Assembly: GCF_001899645.1 (NCBI RefSeq)
Contig: NZ_MKVV01000035.1
Location: forward strand, 1 to 64,000
Direction: 5' to 3'
Length of the DNA stretch: 64,000 bases
DNA from: Pseudonocardia sp. 73-21
GTDB lineage: Bacteria; Actinomycetota; Actinomycetes; Mycobacteriales; Pseudonocardiaceae
The notes beneath the pieces were generated by a model. It had not been told where the DNA came from and did not search any database. It was given only the letters and a program-made list of their open reading frames with translations. This document shows positions 47,708-55,733 of this stretch, one piece after another (within the stretch, counting starts at the first letter, position 1; the number at the start of each line of letters is the position of its first letter). Made by a program: the position numbers and the translations under genes.

Positions 47708-47840
47708 TCACGGCGGGAAGGTCGGGCCCGAAGATCGACAGACGACCGTCCGCCCGGGATCACCGCGGCGGCCCCCGCCCGGGTGGTGATCACGGCCGGA
47801 CGGCTCGTGGAGATCGACCAGCGACCTTCCGCCCGTGGAC
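47703..47840. repeat. Tandem pair of imperfect palindromes, likely terminators
   Basis: Two related elements (47703-47764 and 47784-47840) begin GGTGATCACGG and contain AGATCGACNNNCGACC then TCCGCCCG. In the first, the 22-bp arms agree at 18 positions. They fill the gap between the convergent glycosyltransferase and GAF-regulator genes, so bidirectional termination is likely, but the duplication suggests a mobile palindrome family. Confidence 0.65.
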
Positions 47841-47866
47841 GCCGCAGTGGGGACGGGTGCGGGGTC

Positions 47867-49342
47867 TCAGTCGGACGACAGGCGGGCTCGTCTCGCCTCG
47901 AGCTCCGGGCGGCGGCGATCGTGGGGCGGGAGGTCGTCGACCAGGCGGTCGTGCACCTCCAGGTCGTCGCGGCCCAGGGGGTGGGCGGCGTAGGCGGCGA
48001 GCAGGTCGAGGTCGCCGGCGTCGAGGACGGCGTGGCGCAGGCCGACCTCCAGCTCGTCACGCAGCTCCCGGATCTCCGGCGCGTCCGAGCGCGGCAGCAG
48101 CGGGCCGTCGCACGCACGGAGGGCCTCCGCGGGCTTCCCGGCGCGCAGCGCCCGGCGGACCGCGTCGAAGTCGGAGTCGACCCCGGCGTCGAGGCGGTAG
48201 GGCCGGGTGCGCAGGACATCGGCCCCGATGAGGCCGCGCAACCGCAGGATCTCGCCGCGCACGGTGGTGGGGTTGCCGTCGTCGCCGTAGAGGAGCTGGG
48301 CGAGCCGCTCGGCGGTGAGGCCGCCCGCGTGCAGGGCCAGCGCCACCAGCAGCTCGGCCGGGCGCAGCGTGAGCGGGATCGACCGCCCGTTGAGCACCAT
48401 GCTCGGGTTGCCGGCGCCCATCATCCGCAGCGACAACGCGCTGCGCCTGCTGGTCGCGGCGCGCCGCGGGGCCCGCAGGAGGTAGCCCTCGGCCAACGGC
48501 TCGAGCACCATCTCGCGGCCGTCGTCGAGCAGGACGCGGTCGGAGCCCTCGGCGGGCATCGCCACCCGCGTGGGCCACGCGCCGTACGGCTCGCCCGCCA
48601 CGATCCGCCCGGTGGGCGTCACCAGCGCGCCGGTGTGACCGCGCAGGCTGGTGAGGTGCGGCATGTTGCGCACGCGCAGGCGTTCGTCGGCGATCGCCAG
48701 GCGCACGCGGAGCTGGTTCTCCGCGAGCTGCGCGGTGGCCGACACGAGCTGCACCATCGCGGGGTGCACCGTGTGCAGGGGGCCGCTGATGTCGATGGCG
48801 CCCAGGATGGCGCCGGTGTCCGGGTCGTGGACGGGGGCGGCGGCGCAGGTCCACGCGTGGAACGCGCGGACGAGGTGCTCGGCCGAGTGGATCTGCACCG
48901 GAGCGTCGACGGCCAGCGTGGTGCCCATCGCGTTGGTGCCGATCGCGTCCTCGGACATGCGGAAGCCGGGGGACAGGCCCGTGGAGTCGGCGATGTGCAG
49001 CAGCTTCGCGGCGCCTTCGCGCCACAGGATCGTGCCGTCGGCGTCGGTGACGAGCATGACGTGCATGGCCTCGTCGGCGATGCTGACGAGCGTGCTGCGC
49101 AGCAGCGGCATGACCTCGTTGAGCGGGTGAGCGCTGCGCAGGTCGGGCAGCTCGGTGTCGGGCACCACCTCGGGGGGTGTGTTCCGGTCGGGGTCGACGT
49201 GCGCGGCCAGGCTGCGCCGCCAGGACTCGGACACGAGCGACCTCGGCGCCGCCGGGCCCGCGTCGCCACCCAGCACCGCGTCGTAGACCCCGTGCAGCAA
49301 ATGGGCATGCTCGACCGGGTCGTGCGCGCCATCCTGTGTCAT
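47867..49342 (-). CDS. GAF-domain transcriptional regulator with C-terminal winged helix
   Basis: The 491-aa protein has an N-terminal GAF-type sensor region (about 60-210; HVMLVTDADGTILWREG, FRMSEDAIGTNAMGTTLAV, ENQLRVR) as in AcoR-like activators, but no AAA+ sigma-54 domain. A central segment follows, then a C-terminal OmpR/SARP-like winged helix (NGRSIPLTLRPAELLVALAL, RLRGLIGADVL). Actinomycete proteins of this build regulate alcohol or aldehyde dehydrogenase genes; no such target is adjacent. ATG 49342 has GGAG 5-6 nt upstream. Divergent from an orphan response regulator. Confidence 0.85.
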   Translation of the reverse strand: MTQDGAHDPVEHAHLLHGVYDAVLGGDAGPAAPRSLVSESWRRSLAAHVDPDRNTPPEVVPDTELPDLRSAHPLNEVMPLLRSTLVSIADEAMHVMLVTDADGTILWREGAAKLLHIADSTGLSPGFRMSEDAIGTNAMGTTLAVDAPVQIHSAEHLVRAFHAWTCAAAPVHDPDTGAILGAIDISGPLHTVHPAMVQLVSATAQLAENQLRVRLAIADERLRVRNMPHLTSLRGHTGALVTPTGRIVAGEPYGAWPTRVAMPAEGSDRVLLDDGREMVLEPLAEGYLLRAPRRAATSRRSALSLRMMGAGNPSMVLNGRSIPLTLRPAELLVALALHAGGLTAERLAQLLYGDDGNPTTVRGEILRLRGLIGADVLRTRPYRLDAGVDSDFDAVRRALRAGKPAEALRACDGPLLPRSDAPEIRELRDELEVGLRHAVLDAGDLDLLAAYAAHPLGRDDLEVHDRLVDDLPPHDRRRPELEARRARLSSD

Positions 49343-49509
49343 CGGCACTCCGAGCGTCACTGCCCCTGGAAGGTTGCCCATCATCTCCCAGGCGCTGATC
49401 AGCGGCAAGGTGGGTGGTCGACGCGCCGGTTGCGCGTGCAACGTCCAGGCAACGTGACGGCGCTTACTGTCGCCGCCATCACCGCTCGATCGTGCCAGGG
49501 AGGTTGCCC

Positions 49510-50250
49510 GTGACAACGGACGCCGTGCTCGACGCCCGCACTCCGGTGCCGGATTCCGTTGCCGTCCCTCCCGCCCCCCTCGCGCAGCGGACCGCCCGCC
49601 TGCTCATCGTCGACGGCGAGGCCATCGTCCGGTTCGGGCTGCGGCAGCTGTTCGCCTCCGACCCCGACCTGTCCGTCGTCGGTGAGGCCGCCACCCCGCG
49701 CGACGCGCTCGTCGTCGCCGACCGGTGCCCGCCCGACCTGGTGATCCTGGACATCGAGCTCGGTCGCGGCGACGCCGCCGGCGTCGAGCTGGCCCGGATG
49801 CTCCTGGAGCGCCACCGCGGCGTCCGCGTGCTCGTGCTCACCAGCTGTCGTGACCGCGAGGTCATGATGCGCACCGTCCGCCTCGGCGTGCACGGCTACG
49901 TGCGCAAGGGCGCCGAGACCGCCGACATCAGCCGTGCGGTGCACGCGCTGCTGCGCGGCGAGAGCGTGTTCGACTCCCGCGGCGCCGCGGGTGCCGCCCC
50001 GATCGTCACCGACGTCCTGCGCGACGAGGACCGGCCCGTCATGCGCTCGTTCGGCGGGGCCATGCTCACCGAGCGCGAGAACCAGGTGCTGCGGCTGCTC
50101 GCCGTCGGGATGTCCAACCGCGAGATCGGCCGGCGGCTCGTGATCAGCGAGGCCACCGTCAAGTTCCACGTGCGCAACCTGCGCGACAAGCTCGAGGTCC
50201 GCCGCCGCACGGAGATCGTCTACACCGCGACGCGACAGGGCATCGTCTGA
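49510..50250 (+). CDS. LuxR/NarL-type response regulator (orphan)
   Basis: The 246-aa protein has a receiver domain (about 30-150) and a LuxR HTH (about 180-245; LTEREVQ-like LTERENQVLRLLAVGMSNRE, EATVKFHVRNLRDKL). The phospho-acceptor Asp is in LVILDIELGRG, and the conserved Thr/Ser and Lys (LTSCRD, YVRKGA) are present. The acidic pair that holds Mg2+ is altered: LLIVDGEAI in place of DD. No histidine kinase is nearby. GTG 49510 follows GGGAGG. The spacer to the divergent GAF regulator contains GGTTGCCC repeats. Confidence 0.9.
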   Translation: MTTDAVLDARTPVPDSVAVPPAPLAQRTARLLIVDGEAIVRFGLRQLFASDPDLSVVGEAATPRDALVVADRCPPDLVILDIELGRGDAAGVELARMLLERHRGVRVLVLTSCRDREVMMRTVRLGVHGYVRKGAETADISRAVHALLRGESVFDSRGAAGAAPIVTDVLRDEDRPVMRSFGGAMLTERENQVLRLLAVGMSNREIGRRLVISEATVKFHVRNLRDKLEVRRRTEIVYTATRQGIV

Positions 50251-50286
50251 GTCAGGGAGTTGCGGACGGTGCTCGGACCGACGCAC

Positions 50287-50323
50287 TGTTCACCATCGGG
50301 TGCGTCTGTCTACGATGGTGAAC
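50287..50323 (+). promoter_or_regulatory. 11-bp inverted repeat overlapping XRE-cupin promoter
   Basis: GTTCACCATCG (50288-50298) and CGATGGTGAAC (50313-50323) are exact complements. A TTCACC/TACGAT pair with 16-nt spacing lies across it and would start transcription at about GTG 50324, giving a leaderless mRNA. A repressor on this dyad would cover both boxes, suggesting autoregulation by the XRE protein encoded next. Confidence 0.6.
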
Positions 50324-50911
50324 GTGGAGGCTGCCGCGTGGGAACCCGTCGTCGGGGCGATCGGGCCGAAGGTGCGTGAGGCCCGGCAGGCGCTCGGACT
50401 GTCGTTGCAGCAGCTCGCGGCCCGCGCCGACGTCTCGGCGGCCGCGATCCACAAGGTCGAGCGCGGCGACATGGTCCCCACCATCACCACGCTGCTGAAG
50501 CTCGCCGGCGCGCTCGACCGCCCGATCGTCCACTTCGTCGGCGACGGCTCGCGCCCCCGGCCGGTGGCCACGCTCGTGCGCGGTGACGTGCCCACTCCGA
50601 CGCCCGCGGACTGGGCGCCCGCCGCGTACGGCGTCGACGGGCGGACCCTCGCCGCCCCCGACGAGCGCTTCCGCGCCGCCGGCGTGCACGCCACGGTCGA
50701 GCCCGGCGGCGGCAGCGGCGACACGCGCCCGCTGCGGGCCGGCGAGGAGATCCTGCTGGTGCTGGAGGGCGAGATGCAGGTGGACGTCGCGGGCGAGCGG
50801 TACCGCCTCGACGCCGGCGACACGCTGCACTACCCCACCGACCGCCCGCACGAGTGGCGCAACCCGGGCGCGGGGCCGGCGCGGGCGGTGTGGTTCACGG
50901 TGCGCGGATGA
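50324..50911 (+). CDS. XRE-family regulator with cupin domain
   Basis: The roughly 195-aa protein joins a Cro/C1-type helix-turn-helix (about 10-65; VREARQALGLSLQQLAARAD, SAAAIHKVERG) to a cupin effector domain (about 110-190; LRAGEEILLVLEGEMQVDV, DAGDTLHYPTDRPHEW). Such proteins sense small metabolites. Possible starts are GTG 50300, ATG 50315 and GTG 50324; I take the last because the promoter reads into it. It overlaps the AIR-synthase-like gene by 4 nt, so it probably controls that gene. Confidence 0.88.
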   Translation: MEAAAWEPVVGAIGPKVREARQALGLSLQQLAARADVSAAAIHKVERGDMVPTITTLLKLAGALDRPIVHFVGDGSRPRPVATLVRGDVPTPTPADWAPAAYGVDGRTLAAPDERFRAAGVHATVEPGGGSGDTRPLRAGEEILLVLEGEMQVDVAGERYRLDAGDTLHYPTDRPHEWRNPGAGPARAVWFTVRG

Positions 50912-51888
50912 GCGAGTCGCTGGCCGACGTCGTCGCGTCCGTCCTCGACAACCCCGGCCTGCGGTCCAAGGCCGAGATCGGGCTGGTCGGCGAGGTGCTG
51001 GGCGCGGCCCCCGACTGGCTCGGCGGGCCCGGCGACGACGGCGCCGTGGTCGAGGCCGCGGGCACCCGGGTCGTGGCCTGCGGCGAGGCCGTCTTCCCGC
51101 CGTTCGTGGCCGCCGACCCGCACGGCGCCGGGTTCGCCGCGGTGCTCACCAACGTCAACGACCTCGCGGCGATGGGCGCGGTGCCGCTGGGCATCGTGGA
51201 CACCGTCGTGGCGTCGGAGGCGGTGGCCCGCAAGGTTCTGGAGGGCATGCGCGAGGCGTGCGGGCTGCTCGACGTCCCGATCATCGGCGGCCACCTCACC
51301 ATCCACGACGGGCCGCCGGCCGTCTCGGCGTTCGGGGTGGGGCACGCGCCGTTCCCCCTGTCGGTGACGAACGCGGCCCCCGGCCAGTCGCTCGTGGTGG
51401 CCGCGGCGCTGGACGGGGCGATGCGCGCCGACTTCCCGTTCTTCCCCGCGTTCACGGCCCGCGGGCAGCGCTGCGCCGGCGACGTGCGCCTGCTGGCGCA
51501 GCTCGCGGCCGACGGCGTGTGCGTGGCGAGCAAGGACATCAGCATGGCCGGGCTGATCGGGTCGCTGGCGATGCTGCTGGAGTGCGACGGGCTCGGCGTC
51601 ACCGTCGACCTCGACGCCGTGCCGACCCCCGCCGGGGTGCCGCTGACCCGCTGGCTCAACTGCTTCCCCAGCTTCGGCTTCCTGCTCTGCGTGCCGTCGG
51701 GCCGCGAGCAGGAGTGCCTGGCCGCGTTCGCCGAGCGGGACCTGGCCGCGGCGGTGGTGGGCGAGCTGAACGGAACCGGCGAGCTGGCGGTGACGACCGG
51801 CGGCGCGATCGCGACGGTGATGCGCATGGCGGACTTCCGTGTCACCGGCCTGCCTCGCACACCGCCGGGCTCAGGGGCGGGGCGCTAG
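50908..51888 (+). CDS. AIR-synthase-related protein, Sll0787-like
   Basis: The 326-aa protein has the PurM/SelD/ThiL fold: GDDGAVVEA (ATP/metal-binding Asp pair), NVNDLAAMGAVPLGIVD, IIGGHLTIHDG and VASKDISMAGLIGSLAMLLE. The stretch RWLNCFPSFGFLL is, from memory, characteristic of the Sll0787 family of Nit1C clusters, in which this domain follows the MSMEG_0567 GNAT. It may phosphorylate or cyclise an amide-like metabolite. It is coupled to the XRE-cupin regulator. Its end overlaps the convergent gene by 18 bp. Confidence 0.85.
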   Translation: MSESLADVVASVLDNPGLRSKAEIGLVGEVLGAAPDWLGGPGDDGAVVEAAGTRVVACGEAVFPPFVAADPHGAGFAAVLTNVNDLAAMGAVPLGIVDTVVASEAVARKVLEGMREACGLLDVPIIGGHLTIHDGPPAVSAFGVGHAPFPLSVTNAAPGQSLVVAAALDGAMRADFPFFPAFTARGQRCAGDVRLLAQLAADGVCVASKDISMAGLIGSLAMLLECDGLGVTVDLDAVPTPAGVPLTRWLNCFPSFGFLLCVPSGREQECLAAFAERDLAAAVVGELNGTGELAVTTGGAIATVMRMADFRVTGLPRTPPGSGAGR

Positions 51889-52266
51889 CGAGAGGTGCGT
51901 CGCGCGGGCCGTGGCCGGGCTCGGGCCGACCAGGGTCGGGCAGATGCCCGAGCCCGCCGCCATGCTCAGCGGGGCGGCCGCCGGTGCGGGCTGGGCGCGC
52001 AGGGCGATGTCCACGGCCAGGCCGAAGAGGCGCTCGACGCGGTCGGGGGCCCGCCAGCGGTGGCGCTCCGCGAACTCCGGCCAGCGGGCCGGGGCCACGA
52101 GCACCTCGTCGTCGTACTCCAGCTCGTGCCAGGTGACGGCGAGGTCGAACAGCTCCAGCACCGCGTCCGGGTCGGTCTCCACGGCGAGCAGGCGGTCGTG
52201 GTGGGTGCGGCGGGCGGCGTCCGTGCGGCAGCCCGCGTGGCAGGCGATGCGGGCGATGCGGGGCAT
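51871..52266 (-). CDS. Hypothetical protein, 131 aa
   Basis: I do not recognise this protein. It starts MPRIARIACHAGCRTDAARR and contains LELFDLAVTWHELEYDDEVL and ERHRWRAPDRVERLFGLAVD, with a C-terminal Ala/Pro tail. Codon bias supports coding on this strand better than the alternatives. It converges on the AIR-synthase-like gene with an 18-bp overlap. It may be a small cytoplasmic protein. Confidence 0.5.
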   Translation of the reverse strand: MPRIARIACHAGCRTDAARRTHHDRLLAVETDPDAVLELFDLAVTWHELEYDDEVLVAPARWPEFAERHRWRAPDRVERLFGLAVDIALRAQPAPAAAPLSMAAGSGICPTLVGPSPATARATHLSLAPRP

Positions 52267-52350
52267 GCGTCGATGATCGGTGACGAGCCGGTACCTCCCC
52301 GTTTCCGAACTGTTGCGGCCGGATGAAGTCCGGTCCGTAGCCTGGTCGCC

Positions 52351-52959
52351 GTGGAGATGCTGCCCGCGGTGCTGGCGAGCGGATGGGCCAGCGGGGTCAA
52401 CGCCTACCTGTGCGTGCTGATGCTCGGGTTGATCGGTCGCTTCGGCGACGTCGCCGCGGTGCCCGAGGCCCTGACCAGGACCGACGTGCTCATCGTCGCC
52501 GCGGTGCTCGTCGCGGTGGAGTTCGTGGCGGACAAGATCCCGTACGTCGACTCGTTGTGGGATGCGATCTCCACGGCCATCCGCCCCACAGTGGGCGTGG
52601 TGATCGGGCTGCTCATCGCCCAGGACGCGCCGACGCTGCAGCAGGCGGTCCTGGCCGCCGGCGGGGGTGGCGCGGCGCTGGCCAGCCACCTCGTCAAGGG
52701 CGGGCTGCGGCTGATCGTCAACACCTCGCCCGAGCCGGTGACGAACATCGGCGTCAGCGTCGGTGAGGACGTCGCGGTCGCCGGGGTCACGAGCCTGGCG
52801 GTGCTGCAGCCCGCGCTCGCGCTGGGCATCGCGGGCGTGCTGCTGGCGATCGGGATCGTGCTGCTGGTGCTGCTGTGGAGCCGGGTGCGACGCGGTTACC
52901 GCCGCTACACGGCGTGGCGCGAGCGGCGTCAGCCGAAGAACACCTCGGCCTCGGCGTAG
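52351..52959 (+). CDS. DUF4126 membrane protein
   Basis: The 202-aa protein has about five hydrophobic segments and the DUF4126 signature near the N-terminus (ASGWASGVNAYLCVLMLGL), then VEFVADKIPYVDSLWDAIST with conserved acidic residues inside the membrane region. The C-terminus is basic. Function unknown; the family is broadly distributed in bacteria. Its 3' end overlaps the convergent phosphofructokinase gene by about 30 bp. Confidence 0.87.
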   Translation: MEMLPAVLASGWASGVNAYLCVLMLGLIGRFGDVAAVPEALTRTDVLIVAAVLVAVEFVADKIPYVDSLWDAISTAIRPTVGVVIGLLIAQDAPTLQQAVLAAGGGGAALASHLVKGGLRLIVNTSPEPVTNIGVSVGEDVAVAGVTSLAVLQPALALGIAGVLLAIGIVLLVLLWSRVRRGYRRYTAWRERRQPKNTSASA

Positions 52960-53954
52960 AGCGCAGGGTCCACGAGCTTGAGCTCCTTCGTGGCCTCGGC
53001 GAGCGGCACCATGACGATGTCGGTGCCGCGCAGCGCCGCCATCTGACCCCACTGCTGGGCGTGCACCGCGTCGATGGCGTGCAGGCCGAAGCGGGTGGCG
53101 AGCCAGCGGTCGCGGGCCGTGGGCGTGCCGCCGCGCTGGACGTGGCCGAGCACCGTGGTGCGGGCCTCCTTGCCGGTGCGCGCCTCGATCTCGCGGGCCA
53201 GGTAGTCACCGATGCCGCCGAGCCGGACGTGCCCGAACGCGTCCTTCTCACCGCTGAGCAACGACTCGTCACCGTCCTTGGGCTTCGCGCCCTCGGAGAC
53301 GACGATGATCGGCGCGTAGTCCAGCCGGAACCGCGACTCGGCCCACTTGCAGACCTGCTCGATGTCGAACCGCACCTCGGGGATGAGGATGATGTTGGCC
53401 CCGCCCGCCATGCCGGCGTGCAGCGCGATCCAGCCGGCGTGCCGCCCCATCACCTCGACGATCAGCGCGCGGTGGTGCGACTCGGCCGTGGTGTGCAGCC
53501 GGTCGATGGCCTCCATCGCGATGTTGACCGCGGTGTCGAAGCCGAACGTGTAGTCGGTGCCCGAGAGGTCGTTGTCGATCGTCTTCGGCACGCCGACGAC
53601 GTTGACGCCGATCTCGTGCAGCTTGGTGGCGACGCCGAGGGTGTCCTCGCCGCCGATGGCGATCAGCGCGTCGACGCCGAGGTCCTGCAGGTTCTTCTTG
53701 ATCCGCTCGACACCGCCCTCGACGGCGAACGGGTTGGTGCGCGACGAGCCGAGGATCGTGCCGCCGCGGGGCAGCAGGCCGCGGACGGCCGGGATGTCGA
53801 GTGGCTTCGTGAGCGCCTCGAGAGGGCCGCGCCAGCCGTCGCGGAAGCCCAGGAACGAGTAGCCGTACTCGGTGACGCCCTTGCGGACGACTGCCCGGAT
53901 GACCGCGTTCAGCCCCGGGCAGTCGCCGCCGCCCGTCAGCACCCCGATGCGCAT
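52929..53954 (-). CDS. pfp: 6-phosphofructokinase, predicted pyrophosphate-dependent
   Basis: The 341-aa enzyme is a group-III-like PFK that phosphorylates fructose 6-phosphate. GGGDCPGLNAVIR begins the phosphate-donor site; the catalytic block is PKTIDNDLSGTD (Asp127). Donor choice in this family depends on residues 104 and 124 (E. coli numbering): Gly/Gly or Gly/Lys in ATP enzymes, Asp/Lys in PPi enzymes such as that of Amycolatopsis methanolica. Here Asp104 (GGEDT) and Lys124 (VPKTID) occur at the same numbers. I therefore predict PPi use and a reversible reaction. The start is ATG 53954. Confidence 0.88.
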   Translation of the reverse strand: MRIGVLTGGGDCPGLNAVIRAVVRKGVTEYGYSFLGFRDGWRGPLEALTKPLDIPAVRGLLPRGGTILGSSRTNPFAVEGGVERIKKNLQDLGVDALIAIGGEDTLGVATKLHEIGVNVVGVPKTIDNDLSGTDYTFGFDTAVNIAMEAIDRLHTTAESHHRALIVEVMGRHAGWIALHAGMAGGANIILIPEVRFDIEQVCKWAESRFRLDYAPIIVVSEGAKPKDGDESLLSGEKDAFGHVRLGGIGDYLAREIEARTGKEARTTVLGHVQRGGTPTARDRWLATRFGLHAIDAVHAQQWGQMAALRGTDIVMVPLAEATKELKLVDPALYAEAEVFFG

Positions 53955-53977
53955 GGGTGCACCGTATCCGGCCGGTA

Positions 53978-54667
53978 CTACCGGTGTGTGACGTGGTCCA
54001 CAAGTCCGTACGCGAGGGCCTCGTCGGCGGTGAACCAGTGGTCGCGGTCGGCGTCCGCGGTGATCGTCTCGACGCTCTGGCCGGTGTGCTGTGCGGTGAT
54101 CTCGGCGATCTCCTGCTTCATGGCGGCGTAGACACCGGCCCGGATCGCGATGTCCGTGGCGCCCCCGCTCATCCCGGCCGACGGCTGGTGCATCAGGATC
54201 CGCGCGTGCGGGAGGGCGTGGCGCTTGCCGGGGGTGCCCGCCGAGAGCAGGAACTGTCCCATCGACGCCGCGAACCCGACGGCCCACGTCGCGACGTCGG
54301 GCTGGATCAGCGCCATCGTGTCGTAGATGGCCATGCCCGCGGTGACGGAGCCGCCCGGGGAGTTGATGTAGAACGTGATGTCGCGGTGGGGGTCCTGGGC
54401 GGCCAGCAGGAGCAGCTGGGAGACGATCCGGTTGGCCACCGCGTCGTCCACCTCGGATCCGAGGAACACGATCCGCTCGTCGAGCAGGCGCTCCACGACG
54501 GGGTCGGGCCCGGCCGGGGCGGCCTGGAGAACGGGGCCACGCAGAGCCGGCGGGTACGGCCGGGGATCCGGCCGGGGCGGCTGGGGGTGGACGGGCAGGG
54601 GCGGGTCCGGGTGCAGGAGCGGCCAGGGTCCGGTGGCGGTCACACGGGTTCCGGTGGGGATCGGCAC
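53978..54667 (-). CDS. clpP: ClpP-family serine protease subunit with proline-rich N-extension
   Basis: The 229-aa protein has all ClpP catalytic residues: Ser in GFAASMGQFLL, His in RILMHQPSAG and Asp in DADRDHWFTADEA. A Pro-rich stretch of about 45 residues (LLHPDPPLPVHPQPPRPDP) precedes the mature-like start DERIVFLGSEVDD, which is longer than usual propeptides. It is encoded alone, without clpX or a second clpP, so it is an accessory ClpP; it may need a partner ring. GTG 54667 follows GAGAGG. The start could also be further in. Confidence 0.87.
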   Translation of the reverse strand: MPIPTGTRVTATGPWPLLHPDPPLPVHPQPPRPDPRPYPPALRGPVLQAAPAGPDPVVERLLDERIVFLGSEVDDAVANRIVSQLLLLAAQDPHRDITFYINSPGGSVTAGMAIYDTMALIQPDVATWAVGFAASMGQFLLSAGTPGKRHALPHARILMHQPSAGMSGGATDIAIRAGVYAAMKQEIAEITAQHTGQSVETITADADRDHWFTADEALAYGLVDHVTHR

Positions 54668-54884
54668 GGGAGGTCCTCTCGTCGGCGGTGGCCCCGACGC
54701 TAGGGCCGTCGGTGGACGCGGTGACCCCGTGTTCGCCGAGAGCGACGATGTACGCCGAGAGCGATCACGACGGCGCGGCTCCCGGCCGCCGCCCGACGTC
54801 GCAGCCCGCCGGTCACGTCGCAGCCCGCCGGTCACCTCGCAGCCCGCCGGCGCGCTGCGAGGACGCACGACGGGCTGCGAGGTG

Positions 54885-55688
54885 CTACCGGCAGCGGGAC
54901 GCCAGAGGTTCGCCGGAGCCGGGCCTGCGCTCGAACGACACGTGCACGTGGTCGACGTGGTTCTCCGTGTCGCCGCCGCGGTCCTCCATGCGCTGCCAGC
55001 CGTCGCCGAAGTTGATGCGCTGCTCCCAGATGACGTAGGAGATGCCCAGCGCCTCCTGGTTGGCCAGGGCGCAGGCGGCGAGCCGGTCGCCGCGCTCGCC
55101 GCGCATCATGAAGTCGACGGCGAGCCCGGACGGGTGGTCGGAGTGCCGGGCGCGGCCCGCCACGCCGATCAGGTCGGGTCGGCCGTAGAGGCAGGCCAGG
55201 AACCGGGCGGCGTCGCGGGCCCACGGCTTCACGCGGCCGAGCCCGTCGAGGTCGGCGTCGCAGGCGGTCCGCTCCCGCTCCGCCGCCAGGCCGACCGACT
55301 TGAGCAGGCCCGCGACGCTGAAACTCACCGGCTCGGGCTCGGGGGCGGCCCCGACGGGCACGACAGCGGCCAGGCGTCGCATCGGGAGGTCCGGCCCGGC
55401 CGGCAACGGGCCGGTGACCGGGGAGGTGCCGGGCGGGTGTGCGGCCGGGCGGGAGTCGGACGCGAGGCCGAGCGCGGCGGCGTCCCGAGGGGTCTCCCCG
55501 GTGATCGCCGCGGGGGCCAGGGGTGCGGCGACGACCAGCGCGCCACCGGCGACGGCAGCGGCAGCCAGCCCGTGCCGCACGGCGGGCTCGGCCCGGTGCC
55601 GGGTGGCCGCAGGCCCGCCGGGTGACGCCAGGACCCGTCGCGCTGCCCGCCCCGGCTCGGGGCGGCCAGGAGATCGGTGCCGGGACAC
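54885..55688 (-). CDS. Secreted ARB_07466/M15-like protein, paralog 1
   Basis: The 267-aa protein has a basic N-terminus and a hydrophobic signal/anchor (about 40-62), an Ala/Pro linker, and a C-terminal domain (about 150-260) with SDHPSGLAVDFM and ENHVDHVHVSF. These H/D/H elements match the metal site of M15/VanY-like peptidases, as in the ARB_07466-type C-terminal domain of actinomycete wall proteins. Likely acts on peptidoglycan outside the cell. It lies 45 bp downstream of a paralog. Confidence 0.82.
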   Translation of the reverse strand: MSRHRSPGRPEPGRAARRVLASPGGPAATRHRAEPAVRHGLAAAAVAGGALVVAAPLAPAAITGETPRDAAALGLASDSRPAAHPPGTSPVTGPLPAGPDLPMRRLAAVVPVGAAPEPEPVSFSVAGLLKSVGLAAERERTACDADLDGLGRVKPWARDAARFLACLYGRPDLIGVAGRARHSDHPSGLAVDFMMRGERGDRLAACALANQEALGISYVIWEQRINFGDGWQRMEDRGGDTENHVDHVHVSFERRPGSGEPLASRCR

Positions 55689-55733
55689 GGCGGGAATCTA
55701 GCGCAGGGTAGCTGGATCGTCACGCTCAGTGGG

